DNA of 64,000 bases from Membranipora membranacea (lineage: Eukaryota > Bryozoa > Gymnolaemata > Cheilostomatida > Membraniporidae). The DNA lies in assembly GCA_914767715.1 (NCBI GenBank), contig OU612069.1, positions 25,727,387-25,791,386 of the forward strand. The letters run 5' to 3'. Below are positions 36,082-47,829 of this stretch, piece after piece (the first letter of the stretch is position 1; every line of letters starts with the position of its first letter). The translations under genes and the position numbers were made by a program. The notes beneath the pieces were generated by a model. It saw nothing but the letters and a program-made list of their open reading frames with translations. It had not been told where the DNA came from and ran no database searches.

Positions 36082-39000
36082 ATGACAGAGCTTACTGGTT
36101 TGGAGAGGCTTTCGCCACTGAAGCTCAGCGCAATGATATACAGGATCCTACTAACACTTAGCGTGGTTCTCCTTTGTGGTCAGACAACCGGGCTATCAGA
36201 TGCCGCCTTGCCTAGAATAGAGGTGGAGACTGAGAGGGACAAAGTCTATGATAGTTGTGACAGGCTAGCCAAAGTGGCTGTGTACATAAAAATGGAGGAT
36301 GGCAGTCTCAGACATGTCAAAAAAGTACCATATGACTTGATATGTGAGAACTATGTGTTACTAGGCCAGGCGGATCCGTGTGTCTATGATGAGAATAACA
36401 ACATAGTGGATATTACTATTGACGATTTCAGGGTAAGATGATGATTGTACTCCGAGTGTGATGTCAGACTACAGCCTGTCTTGACAAGCTTTGTTTGATG
36501 GGTGGACCTGCCCCTCCCCCACCAATCAAACAAAGCTTGTCAAGACAGGCTAGCTAGGGGGGTCTTTCAATTAGAAACAGCCAAACTCGCAATCTGATTG
36601 CTCACTCACTGAGTGAGTGATACCTGCTAGTGGTCTCGCACTTAGATCGATCACTCATTGATGGAACTGTATAGATTCTGAGTGAGCGATCTGGGAACGA
36701 TTTTGTCTAATTGAAACACAAAGTGAGCGATAATTTTGAGCGATGTAATAGTGATAATTTAGTTTAGTAAAGCATCACTCATTCTAATTGAAAAACCCCC
36801 CTGTCTAGTCCATGGATGTTTTCATGGGCACTTTGGGGTATTAAGCAAATCAAGAATCTCCTTCACAGTAGTGTTTGGGGTGTTTGATAGTTTTGCCTTA
36901 AGAAAATGTCTATTCGAACTGTAGTGCAAGTAAACTAAGCACGTATAAACTCAGTGGGACATACAGACAGGGGAATGCTGCAGGTCTCAGTGGTTTAGAT
37001 TATTATAGTTAAACACTCAGACAAATTTCTGCATTTGATGATTTTTGATGTCTTCCTCGCTAGATTTCTGTATTTTCTTTCATATTCGCTTTCTGCGTTT
37101 AACATCATACTTTTGAAATGTCCAATTCAGCTTAGTCACGCTAAAAATTAGTCCAGCGAATACTCATCCGCCACACAGCTCTGTAAAAGGTCCTTCAGCT
37201 TGTGATAATTACCCATTTGATAGTGCTAACTGGCCATCCATTTCACCTTGCATCAATCTCAAAATGTGATTGTCACGAAACCATCCATAGGGCATATGGA
37301 ATTTTGGCATCTGGATGGGCTTGGAACGATAATATTTGCTGTAGCAGAGAGAAGTTCTATTTGCCGTTACCACCCCATGCTGATGGGTTTGTCACCCCGA
37401 TGATCAGTGTCTACAACCAATCCTCCTCTGCTCCAAACCCATCTGCCTCTGTCAATTTTTGTCCGGATGCCTTATAGGCAAACAGACTGCCTATTTGATG
37501 GTTGCCTGTTGTATGTCAGGGTTGAGGGTGTATGAATGTGTCGCGTATTTTCCTTTAATACATGAAGAAATTGGTATCCTAATCCCAAGAGTAAGTCGCC
37601 CACACTGTTATCTGTATGTCTGAGTTGTCATTTGTGAAAACTAACCACTTGAAAATGAAGGTAGGAAAAATTAGGCTCAGATATAGTAAAGATGCTGAAG
37701 TAGATTTCCGTACAGATAAATTGTTTCAATTGATGAGTAAGCTTGGGGTATTGGTGTTTGATGTACCTTTCGCCAATTACGGTTGCCGGAACATAGGAGC
37801 AAGACACTGTAGTATCGATGTCAGCATAGTTCTAACCTGATGGCATTTCAAATTCTAAGCTATTCAGGGGTGATTTAGTGGAATCACTTCCAGAGTTAGG
37901 TGAAACATTTCATCACCTCTTGGCTACTATACTCACTTATTAGCTGGCTAGCTAGCTTACAAGCCATTGTTGGAGATGTATTATGTGCACTGTTTGTTTG
38001 AATGGCTCTGAAATCAGTGTAATAATAGGATTGTGTGGGCCATTGATCATGAGCTTGTCTGGAATGTGGCAATTGGCCTAATAAAACTTCTTTCATCTCA
38101 ATTGGCCCAGGCGTGCAAAAAAATGCCAATAAACTCTAGTATTTAGTGACCAAGAGAAGAAAGGGATAACGTTGTAATGGTTTTTGTGTCAGGCGGGGAA
38201 ACTATGTGCCCTTGGCTTAATAATTCACCACTAAATTTGATGACCTATAGAACTATGCTGCCTACTGCATTGCAATAAACAGGAATGCTGCCAAATTGTG
38301 CTTTAGGTCATAGGAAAGAGTTGGTACTGCTGCACTATAGCAATAGCGTAATGGCACACTGCCAATATAGGATGTTATTGAAACACAATTTATATCGTTA
38401 GCTGTATTGAGTTTTATTTGGCATCAATCCAAAAACAATGCAATGAATGTAACTCGCAAGAAAGGCTAGCTAGTGAAATGTGACCTGAACCTTATAATCT
38501 TCGACTCCACCTACCCACCCAAGTATTAAGTATCTTTGACCTAACGAGTTTATTGTCACCTCTAGATGAGAAACTAGTTGAGAAGTATTTTACAACAAAA
38601 CTTGATCATTTATCTTTCCTTGCTTTTCAACCGACTTGATTGGTTAAATCTCAGAGGATGCCAAGCTGTAGCACCTCTCTGTGAGCACCTGTAGCCCAGT
38701 CATTCTATTTCTTGACTTTAATAGCCTTGGCTCAGCTGTCCCCAACTGCAGGCTGTCAGGAGGGGGGGGGGAGCAAGAGTCTAGGGGCTCAGCTGTGTAA
38801 TCCTGTCTGACAATCAGACTGATCAAGTTATAATTTCATCATTTTTTGTTTAGACCATGCCATTCAATGTCACTACCCGAATGCAAACATATCAAATTAT
38901 ATTATCATGTTGTTTTGCATCGGCTCAAATGTTCGGCTCAAATGCCAATAAACTCTAGTATTTGGTGACCAATAGACCAATCATTTATCACAATCATAGA

Positions 39001-42000
39001 ATAGCTGGGCAGATTGTGATAACTTTCTGCGTGTCCGAGTGAACCTGATGTGGCTGGAGGCATTATAAAGGTCAAGGTCTTTGTATCCATAGGCGAAGAA
39101 TTGGAGGCTAACTGTTCTACGCCAGAAAAAAGCCTGGTTATGCTAGATGAGATTATTAAAAATTTAAATGAAAGTAATCATCAAATGGCCTCAAACAATT
39201 CACCCTGCCCACTGTTATCAGTTACACACCTATACTCACTCAATACACAAGCCTGTCCCAGAAGGTTTTTTTAGCATCATCAGCAAATTCAAGGTGGAGA
39301 ACAACTTTCCGCGTTTTCGAGAACACGGAAAACGATTTTCCGCTATGGAACCGATTTTCCGTTTTTCCCAGAACCCGTCCCTCTAACTCGTATCTTACTG
39401 TTGATAGAATATGTCGTTCCATGATGAGGGAGTTTACGGGTTCAACAGTCTTCTCGATCCAGTGTTTATGAGGCTGGTCAGCTTCTATACGAAGTCTAAT
39501 CACTCTGATACAAACGAGCCGGAGGGAACACAGGGATGTAACGGCACTATGCATCATGAGCGCATACCACAGAGTAAGTATACCACAGAGTAAGTATACC
39601 ACAGAGTAAGTATACCACAGAGTAAGTGCACATCTTGAGCATTTGCAGCAGAGTAAGACTTACTTTATCACATCTACAGCACTTAGAAAGTACCAACAAT
39701 TTGATTTATGACATTGTGATTCATACAGTCCCACCATTCCCACACTCACACTCATCTGTATTTTTGAAGTTACTTCCCTCTAGCTGCACGCAGCGTACTA
39801 GTTGGAAAAAGGAGAAATGAAATTACAGACAAATCGGCCCAAATTTGATCCAGGACTAAATGATGTCAATGAATCCTCACTATTTTTTATGAATGTGTGT
39901 GTGTGTGTGTGTGGTAAAGCTGCTCTGTTTTCTACATGTTACAAATTGGCTCTGGAATAAGAAGCTAGCCAACACAGGCCAGTTATAATTTCTCATAGAT
40001 TTCAACAATCCGCAGGTCTGCAAAATATGAAATGCAAATGGCCTTCCCTAGCCTTGTGACGCGACCACGGGTTTTGGTTTTTTTGTTCCTTTTTTGGTTT
40101 GTCACCAAACAAACCAAAAAACCAAAACAAGTGGCTGTGTGACAAGGCTAGGCCAACTCCAGTCAAGCTATTACCCATCATAATTCTCATATGATAATAA
40201 TATAATGATACAATTGTATCATATAATACTGTATCGATGTAGAAAAACATTCCCATAATGATATATGATGAAGTTAGCGGTCCGGTTTTTGTTGTTGATT
40301 GATGAATCTTATGTCTAATCTAGCCAATGTGTTGGCTCTGATTGGTCTCCAATCCCACCAATCAGATCCAACACATTGGCTAGTTTAATCTAATATAAAT
40401 ACTTGACCTATTATTTCTAGCATTGTTTTATCAGGTCAAAAACTTATAGCTTACACCTTTCTCTTAAATAGATGAGAGCTGGCTCGGACTGATCGAGAGG
40501 GGTATTTGTTCGTTTAACGACAAAGCTCACAGGGCAGTCAACATTCACAAGTCACAGGGATTCATAGTGTATAACCACAACGATCCAGAGGCCTCTCACG
40601 CTATCATGAATATATCAGGTAATACATACAATACAAATACATACACACATACAATACAGTAACCTAGCATATCCTAACAAGGAATATAGTGACTCAATCC
40701 TTTCCCCTATTGACCCTAGAGCATTGGCTAGTTTGTGTTTGAAAAGAATGAGGGAGGCCTAGAGCACATTTGACCCGGTTTGCTTGTTTTCCGAATCGCC
40801 CCTTCAATGCTTATCAGTAGTCGAGTAGTGATTCCAAAAGCAGGGAAACTGGATCAAATTTGATCTACATATTAGGGGAGGATCAAATTTCGATATGATT
40901 CGCATACCAAGCCTTGAAACTTGACCTTGACCTTGACCCTGATACTTACCCCACTTCCTTATAATATAGATTTGTATAAAAATGGCACACATTCACAAAC
41001 CTCAAGAAAACCTGTTAAACTATATGATAGTCTCAATGCAATCCATGCAAAGGATCCTTTTTATATTTTAGAAGTAATTTGTGCATGCTAATTTGCAAAA
41101 TCGGTATAAAAAACAGATTTGACGAATAGCTGAAAGCCAATTCTCTATGTGGTAATGCAAATTCAGATGGGCACGGTAATTGTTTTTCTTCTAACATCTA
41201 AAACTCCTAAATCTTTGAGGCCTTCATTCTCTATCGCCATGTCCCAACCAACTTTACCGCCCCCCCCCCCACTTACCCCATTCTCCTGCTCAAATATCTT
41301 GCAGAAGGCCATATGTTTCATAGCAACCCTAGGGAAGGGAATGAAGAGGGCATCACTTGGGAATTCAAATCAACAACTCTGTGAAGACCCAATAGTTTGA
41401 GGGTATGAGTTTTAGTTAAACAAAAAAAAAGACAATTGATGGCTCGTTGCTTCATTATCAATCCATGTTAAACCAAACTATCTGCGACAGAGAACTGTAG
41501 CTCTACTAGTACCTATCTCCTGCAGCAGACCACTCTGCGCCAGTGTGAACTGTTGAGACAAACGTTCGTCTCGGCAGCATAGGGCTTAGAATTAATTACC
41601 TAAACTGAGTACCTAAACTGAGAAAACAATGGATACCTGTAATTTGGAAATATTTGGGCCTTGGAACACTGGCTTTGCCATCTAATAACCTTGAACTCTT
41701 GCATTTGCCTCCCTTGATGGAAGGCAGCGCCACTATTGCTGTGCTGCAGAGATAGACTATGTCACCAGGCTATCGTGCAGGCAGCATGGCAGCAGTCAGT
41801 CCCTTACATCCTGCCCATTGTTATCTCTGTGTTATAGTGGTGGAGGAGCATACCTCTCTGATGGTGAATTGGACAACTGGTCTGTCAATAAGATATCTCG
41901 AGCAGTTCTTGGAGCAGCTGCTTGCCACCTCCAATAACACTCTTGGGTACACTGATAAGGTGTACGTGGACATCAAGTATCGACACACTGTGGTTAATGT

Positions 42001-45000
42001 TGTAAGTTTGGGTTTTTAGATATGTTGTATAGAGCGATATAAGACTGTCTAGTTCTTGTATATATTATCATAAACAGCACATCTTTAGAGTTGCACTCTC
42101 TCCATTTGGGTTCTGTTAAACGCACATATCATTGGAAAATAGTGCCAAATTGGCCTGATCTGGGGAGCCGTCGAAGGTATATTAAAAAACTATTTCAGAT
42201 TCAATATCTAAGGAATTAGGTTTTTCCAAATCATTTAGGGGTTTGAAAGCTGCGTAATCTCTTATTTGGTGACAAAATCTATGAAAAGTTCCAAGAAATG
42301 TTCAATGCATTAGAAGTGTATGAATTTCCCAAACTGTATCTACATGAATTTTAAGTGGTGCATATTCTGAATAAAAAAGAATCCTTAGCCTAGTGGTTTT
42401 CCTATACTGTGTTGGCTCAAGGAGTTGTAGACCCTAGGTCTAGGTCTACAGCTACAACGCCTTGGTTGGCTAAAGAGTACCAATCGAAATAGAGGACAAC
42501 TCCAAATTTGAGCTCTGTAAACTGTCTACTTTTACTTTAGTTGTTATTATTCAATCTATAAATGACTTCTAGTAGAACAGTTGCGTTATGATAACCATAA
42601 CCGGCTAATTAGCTAAAGGCTTCATCAGCATAACATCAGCATAACATCAGCAAAAAGCATTCTCATCAGGTTTTGCTGAGAATGTTGCAATAAACAAAAA
42701 TTGCAGTGTTGGAGACTATTGAAATACCATTTGTAGTTTTTAAAGCACCTACCAATTCGAGATACTGAACTAATATAGCCTACCATTATTAAATGTGGGG
42801 AAATTTTCATAGGGTGAAAATTTCACGCCATGAAAATTTCCCAGTATAATGTGTGTGCTGAGAGTGAGCTGTGTTTGTATTGCAGGAATGTTTGCACTCT
42901 AAGGAGACACAGGAGCCACCTGTAGCTGTGACCATAGTTACAATAACCTTTGTGGTGGTGATGGTGGTGGCTCTCGGGTGGCTGGTCATCTACTATTTTC
43001 AGGTGAGTCTCATTACTGCATCAGCATGGTGGTAGATAAAATACCCTGGGTTTGCGTCAGCTCTCTGATAAAGTTTCTATACTGCCTCAAAATTAGCCAA
43101 TGCTTTTGCTCTGATCTGATTGGCCCTCCCGCAATCCAATCAGAGCCAACACCTCAGAATTGTTGGCTTTTCTATGACTGTCATATAATATGAGATTTGT
43201 GTTATGGATGTTTTTATATTCAATATACATAGCTTTATGGCTGACCAACTTTTTGGCTATTGTTTTAATTTGAACTACCATTGAACTTCTGACCGACATT
43301 TTGGCTACTGTTTTAAATAACTGTTGGAACTATTTGACAGACTTTTGTTTTTTGTTTTAGCTACACACCTACCCTTCGTTTAATGTTTTTATAAATCATA
43401 CATAACTATTATAAACAGAGACACAGAAGTGCAAACAAACAGGAGATACTACAGCTCAAGTTACAGAAAGCAGCGCGTAAAGCTCTGTCTAAGATAGGAG
43501 AGCGTCTTATCAAAGAACAGGTAAATACTAACAGCATCTCTCTCAGTCTCACTCAACCAAGCGGATGACCTTCTGCTGCTCATGAAGCCTATAGTCACAC
43601 TAGCCGTGTCATGCTGCTGTCTCAAAACAAAAAGTAGCGGCATGACAAGGCGATAGTCACACGCTTAATTGGTCGATTGTGTCCCACTTTCTTGTGCTAC
43701 ATTCAAGATCTATCTCACACAAGCAAAGGTTACTTTCAGCTGCCTCAGTGACCTAGTCAAGCTCTTATTTGGTTAAAAGTGTCCACTTGCTGGTAAGCCT
43801 TGTCATGCGCTGCTCTATTTGTTAGCCATGGGACAAGGTTACTTGCTTGTGCTACATTATAGATAAACATGGTATGACTTAAAAATCATCATTGAGTTAT
43901 TTGCTACCCAACATGGTGCATACTCGTAATGATGCCAATAATGTTTGCAGCTGTGCGTTCAAGGTTCTTATGTCTGCTCATGAGAAGACGATACGGTGAC
44001 AAATCAAAATCATGTTCATGTTACAAAAAAATGCTTCTTTGATCAATATATAGGCAAACTATTTCATCCTTAGTGTCGCTCAATGTCTTTGTTGTTGTTC
44101 AATGTGTTCACATTTATTTGGGGTTGTATGATTGTTCAGGATAATCCAGATGATGACTGTACCTACTGTATATCCCCTCTATTACTCAATGAGACTATAA
44201 TAGAGCTCCCTTGCGGGTGAGTACGATGAGGTTTTTAATATCGAAGCAATCTTAACTACCTGACCACTCTTCAAGGTGGATAGCCCTAGATCAATCATCA
44301 TACAATGTGCCTGCGTTTTGGTTTTGAGACGCCGGCTCAACAGTAGAATGGGAATGACTGGACTGCGGGAAAATTGGATCAAACTTGTTCTAAGATAGGA
44401 CTATTAGTTACGGTCAGGTTTCCCAGTCGTCTCTGCTGTGCTACCTGCGTCTCAAATCCATTTGAAGCTGATCTTTGATTGGGACTGCTACAGTTGGCAA
44501 TGGTACTTCTTTCCGATCCATTCAACTCGTCCTAAAAAGTGTCCAGTCGTATTCCATAATCTGATTATACTGTTAGGTTTACTTTAGCTACCAGTTAACT
44601 TCAGCTAACTTTAGCTAACTTAAGCTACCAGTTAACTTTAGCTAACTTTAGCTAACTTTAGCTACCAGTTACTTTAGCTACCAGTGTCCCACAATAATTA
44701 AACCGCTGTTAAACAAATGTTGTTATATCTTAATCTTTAGCCACAAATTTCACAAGGGTTGTGTAGAGGAATGGTTGATTGACAAGCGTACGTGCCCTAA
44801 CTGTCAGGATAATATACTGGTAGCCACTAAGACTACTATAAGAGGTATTAAAGACATCGCCGCCGCTGAGGATGAGGGGGTGAGTTTCAATGTATATTAA
44901 TTTTTTTCCTCAGCATAATTTTTCTTCCTCTGTATTCAAGGTCATTCTCATCTCTTGCGGTTTATAATTGTTATTATGACTTTTGTTCTGCTTGTTTTCA

Positions 45001-46159
45001 TCTTTTCTCTGTGGTCTTTGCATAGAAAACATTCTGGGAATGAAATGCAGCCAAAAAATAATTCTAACAATATAATAAGAGTAGCGATGTATATTATCAG
45101 TGCAGTTATATAACTTGATCTTAGTCCTGTATCCACGATGTGTCGATACTTCCTTATTTTTAGCGTTATCCTAATAATCATTTCTTGCCCCTTTATTACA
45201 ACTTGCACAAACGACATCTCTCGACGAATATTTGGATAACGTTAGCTGTTGGTTTCAAAGTTTCTGTTTCCATCCAGTTGTGAATGTCATATATATTATT
45301 TATGCTTGGTTAGCCTGCTACTGAGATGACTGATATGGCCCCAGAAAGTAGACAGCTGCTGTCTAATACTCAGGCTATAGACGGATATTCTGAGTCAAGT
45401 ATAGAAGTGCCGCAGTGGGGTGAGTATTCGGTTGTAGAGCTTCCTGGTTGTCTCCCCAATGTAATCTCATTTTCTACCAGTAGAAAACTCATTATCTGAA
45501 TATAACTGAGCAGGAAATACTCCAGCGAAAATTGTCATCGATTGTCTGTGTAGATCTGTTATCTGCTAACTGTTGGACACATGTACATGATTGGTATATA
45601 CATACATACCATCTCTACAATCTACAGTAACATGTATATCATGTTTCATTACCATCCTTACCAAGCTTCATTTTCATTTTCATGGATACTAGCAGGTGAT
45701 GAGTGCAGCTTTATTCTAGTTGTATAATCCTGCATCCATGGTACATACTCAGGTTGCAACGCACTTCTGGCAATTTTAATTTGTAAAATTGTTTCTGTTG
45801 CTGTAAAGAAAGCTCCATGTATAAATTCATCAAGTCATGAATGTTTATTTGTGTGAGCGATTTTTTTATATATGGATCTAACTCTGTTTTTTTATTCACT
45901 GAAAGCAGGAAGCCAGGTGATTCCCGGTAGCCAGCTGCTTACTGATGGACAGAACATGTTTCTCTTGGTACCCGACCACGTGGAGCTCCCACCAGACTCC
46001 ACCATACAGATAGATAACAACAGGCCTGACTCCATGATAGCCAATCAAAATAATACAACACCGATCAGTCAGCATGGAGTATTAGTAAACTCGCCCAATC
46101 AACAGCAGATCATAGCCTCAGAACAGAACGATAACCTGTCTATAGAGCAGACTATATGA
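36082..46159 (+). CDS. Goliath/GRAIL-type transmembrane RING-H2 E3 ubiquitin ligase
   Basis: Single-pass endosomal/secretory ubiquitin ligase of the RNF128/RNF130/RNF150 (goliath) group. Exons: 36082-36432, 39408-39573, 40472-40618, 41838-42001, 42886-43002, 43419-43520, 44140-44216, 44741-44879, 45314-45419, 45909-46159. Phases close, giving 539 residues. Residues 18-39 look like a signal peptide (MIYRILLTLSVVLLCG), so Met18 is a likely alternative start. Exons 1-4 form the lumenal PA domain (DEGVYGFNSLLDP, SWLGLIERGICSFNDKAHRA) with sequons NMS, NHS, NGT, NIS, NWT and NNT. Exon 5 holds the membrane helix (TFVVVMVVALGWLVIYYF). Exons 7-8 hold the RING. The tail is Gln/Asn-rich. Which vertebrate paralogue it matches best is unclear, so no symbol is given. 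AATAAA lies at 47154-47159. Confidence 0.93.
36473..36551. repeat. Perfect 27-bp hairpin just after exon 1 of the RING gene
   Basis: 36473-36499 (AGCCTGTCTTGACAAGCTTT onward) is the exact reverse complement of 36525-36551; the spacer is 25 bp and pyrimidine-rich. It starts 41 bp after the exon 1 donor and abuts the MITE at 36557. Confidence 0.9.
36557..36801. mobile_element. MITE with GGGGGGTCTTTCAATTAGAA termini, copy 1
   Basis: Inverted termini GGGGGGTCTTTCAATTAGAA and TTCTAATTGAAAAACCCCCC; the element is 245 bp with no coding frame. Internal short repeats GAGTGAGTGAT/GAGTGAGCGAT recur. Further copies lie at 54811-55046 and 50026-50462 (interrupted), with a decayed one near 60576-60700. 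It lies in intron 1 of the RING gene. Confidence 0.85.
39565..39628 (+). repeat. 16-bp repeat duplicating the exon 2 splice donor four times
   Basis: The unit TACCACAGAGTAAGTA is repeated four times (last unit ends TG). The first unit straddles the end of exon 2 (CACAGA then GTAAGT at 39574). Further identical donors start at 39590, 39606 and 39622. Reading on from exon 2 past the first donor gives SKYTTE and then a TAA inside the second unit. Confidence 0.92.
40048..40153. repeat. Imperfect hairpin in intron 2 of the RING gene
   Basis: CCTAGCCTTGTGACGCGACC and a TTTTGGTTTTTTTG block pair with AACCAAAAAACCAAAACAAG and GTGTGACAAGGCTAGG. Arms are about 50 bp with one interior bulge and a loop of only a few bases. 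Confidence 0.8.
40320..40383. repeat. 27-bp-arm hairpin (GCCAATGTGTTGGCTCTGATTGG)
   Basis: 40320-40346 pairs with 40357-40383 with one mismatch across a 10-bp loop. Related sequences with AGCCAATCAGAGCCAAC occur near 25175-25360 and 43088-43175, suggesting a dispersed short inverted-repeat family. Confidence 0.8.
40760..40867. mobile_element. TA-flanked short MITE (AGATCAAG family), copy in intron 3 of the RING gene
   Basis: The left end TAGAGCACATTTGACCCGGT pairs imperfectly with the right end AACTGGATCAAATTTGATCTA. It is about 108 bp with no coding frame, and is a more diverged copy. Confidence 0.55.
44287..44392. mobile_element. TA-flanked short MITE (AGATCAAG family), copy in intron 7 of the RING gene
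   Basis: The left end TAGATCAATCATCATACAAT pairs with the right end AAAATTGGATCAAACTTGTT, then CTA. It starts 70 bp after the exon 7 donor, between the two halves of the RING. Confidence 0.6.
44575..44690. repeat. Tandem TTTAGCTAAC/TTTAGCTACCAG repeat before exon 8
   Basis: Short units of AGCTAACTTT and AGCTACCAGT alternate for about 115 bp, ending roughly 50 bp before the exon 8 acceptor (exon starts 44741). The branch-point region lies at or just after the array. Confidence 0.8.
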
Positions 46160-47829
46160 GAATCCTGTCTGGGACGCCTGCGAGCTCTCTCAAAGGTGAC
46201 CACACTTGACCTCGAGTGTTAGAATCCAAAAATGTGACTGTGCCATAACGTCATCCAGGTGCTGTGCATTAACTACATATCACTTGTAATATGAATACTA
46301 GATATGTGTACAGCGATATATTGATGGCGATACCCGTTATTTACATGGACATTTATATCTATCATAATGATGCCTCACCGGTTTAAATAAGATCTGAATA
46401 GCATTTCACAGTTTCTTTTTGAGGTCAAAACATGCTATATCTGATTACATGTATTTTGTGTTTTTGATATCCCAGAATGCATTAGTACACTTTATCCATT
46501 ATGGTCATATGTTTTTATGGGAAATATCTACTCCAGCTTTTAACATCGGTGTAGATATAAGTATTGTTATATATAGGTCAATATTTGAGCTAATCATACA
46601 ATGCAAAATATCTAATGTCTACCATAGAGTTATCTCTCCTTGAGTTCAGGTCGACAAAATAGTCTGTTTATTTTGCCAGCATGTCAAGAGAGCAGAATAC
46701 TGACCCCCTATTACTTCTATCTGTACTATTGTATATTGTATACTTGAATGAGACGATGACGCTGTTCTCAACTTTGTGTGTGGTGCAGGCAACTTGTTTT
46801 GAAATAATATCATCTGAGCTGTTTAAATAGTCATTATTTTTATTGGTAAATTCAGTGAGAATATTTTTTTCATTAACATTCATTAACATGTAATATGCAC
46901 AATTATGCTCTTTATTGAAGCTACGTAACACTGCATAGTCTATAAACACATAAGTATTTACCTTTATTATCACTTTTTTTCATGTTCATAATATCTAAAG
47001 CATGCCAGTTATTTTTCACCGTGTGACCAAAAGTTTTATTCATTTGATTTTACATTTGCAGTATTGGTCGCTCAAGAGTTTTGTTATCACTGATCTATAG
47101 CCACTTTATATTGCATATATTATACATTATATAGATGCAGAGCTCCTAAGCCAAATAAAGATTGCTTTTAAAACCACTGGTAGCATCTCCTTAGTTCCTG
47201 TCAACTAAAACCCACGCAGTAACCTGGTTGCCGTTGGTGAAATGTAAAAGTCTGCAATATCATTGATGTTTCAATAAAATGCTCTTTGGTCATGTTGAAC
47301 AAGACTGACCTTGTACGACTAGATAAGGTCAATAACGAATAGCTGAATGAAACTGGCTTTATTTAGAGGTGCGCCGTGCTTGGAAAATCAGCCTGTGAAA
47401 CTGTGCCAAGAAATCACTGTAAAGTACAATGAAGGCTACTGGCTGCACTACCTCACAAGCTAAACTTGACATACTTTATTCTGGGAGCTTTGACTTGAAC
47501 TGAGGCAGCAAAGAGAAATGTGACCGTTTGGCTAGAAGGCAGTCTAGAGAATATGGATATAAAAATCCTTTTTTCATTTTAGGGGTGTCACATATTCAAC
47601 TTTGGGATTGTGCTCTCATTTGAGATCTTGCTGTGCGAATTTGATCTCCAATTTCCTGAAAGCATGAAGAGTTCAGTGTCTTAATCCAATAAAATTCTAT
47701 CAGCAACATGTCAACAAATATGTGGTACTTAGGCTAAATGTTTATCTCCGCGGGAAACTATAGTGTGTCGAGGATGTTGGTGTGAAGAAAAAAAAAAAAT
47801 ACTTAGATACTTTCTTCTCCTACACTGGA
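46160..47829. other. 3' UTR of the RING gene and promoter region of POLD3
   Basis: The first kilobase after the stop is AT-rich and probably 3' UTR. Poly(A) signals AATAAA occur at 47154-47159 and near 47273. About 550-670 bp then remain before the POLD3 ATG, which must contain its promoter; I see no clear core element. The head-to-tail spacing is tight. Confidence 0.7.

Larger units (their letters stand above)
36433..39407 (+). other. Intron 1 of the RING gene
   Basis: A 3-kb intron holding the hairpin and MITE copy above. Otherwise AT-rich with short reading frames lacking recognisable domains. A direct repeat of about 34 bp (AATGCCAATAAACTCTAGTA onward) occurs near 38122 and again near 38940. 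Confidence 0.7.
44140..44879 (+). other. RING-H2 finger split across exons 7 and 8
   Basis: Zinc ligands follow C-x2-C (CTYC), then C-x-H-x2-H-x2-C (CGHKFHKGC) and C-x2-C (CPNC), the C3H2C3 order. The conserved Trp and Pro used for E2 contact are present (EEWLIDKRTCPNC). The intron falls in the Gly codon between the third Cys and the first His. All eight ligands are intact, so catalytic activity is expected. Confidence 0.95.

Noticed and set aside
39050-39386. Possible extra exon of the RING gene between exons 1 and 2
   Set aside because: Exon 1 joins exon 2 directly in phase 0, and the frames here show no PA-domain similarity.
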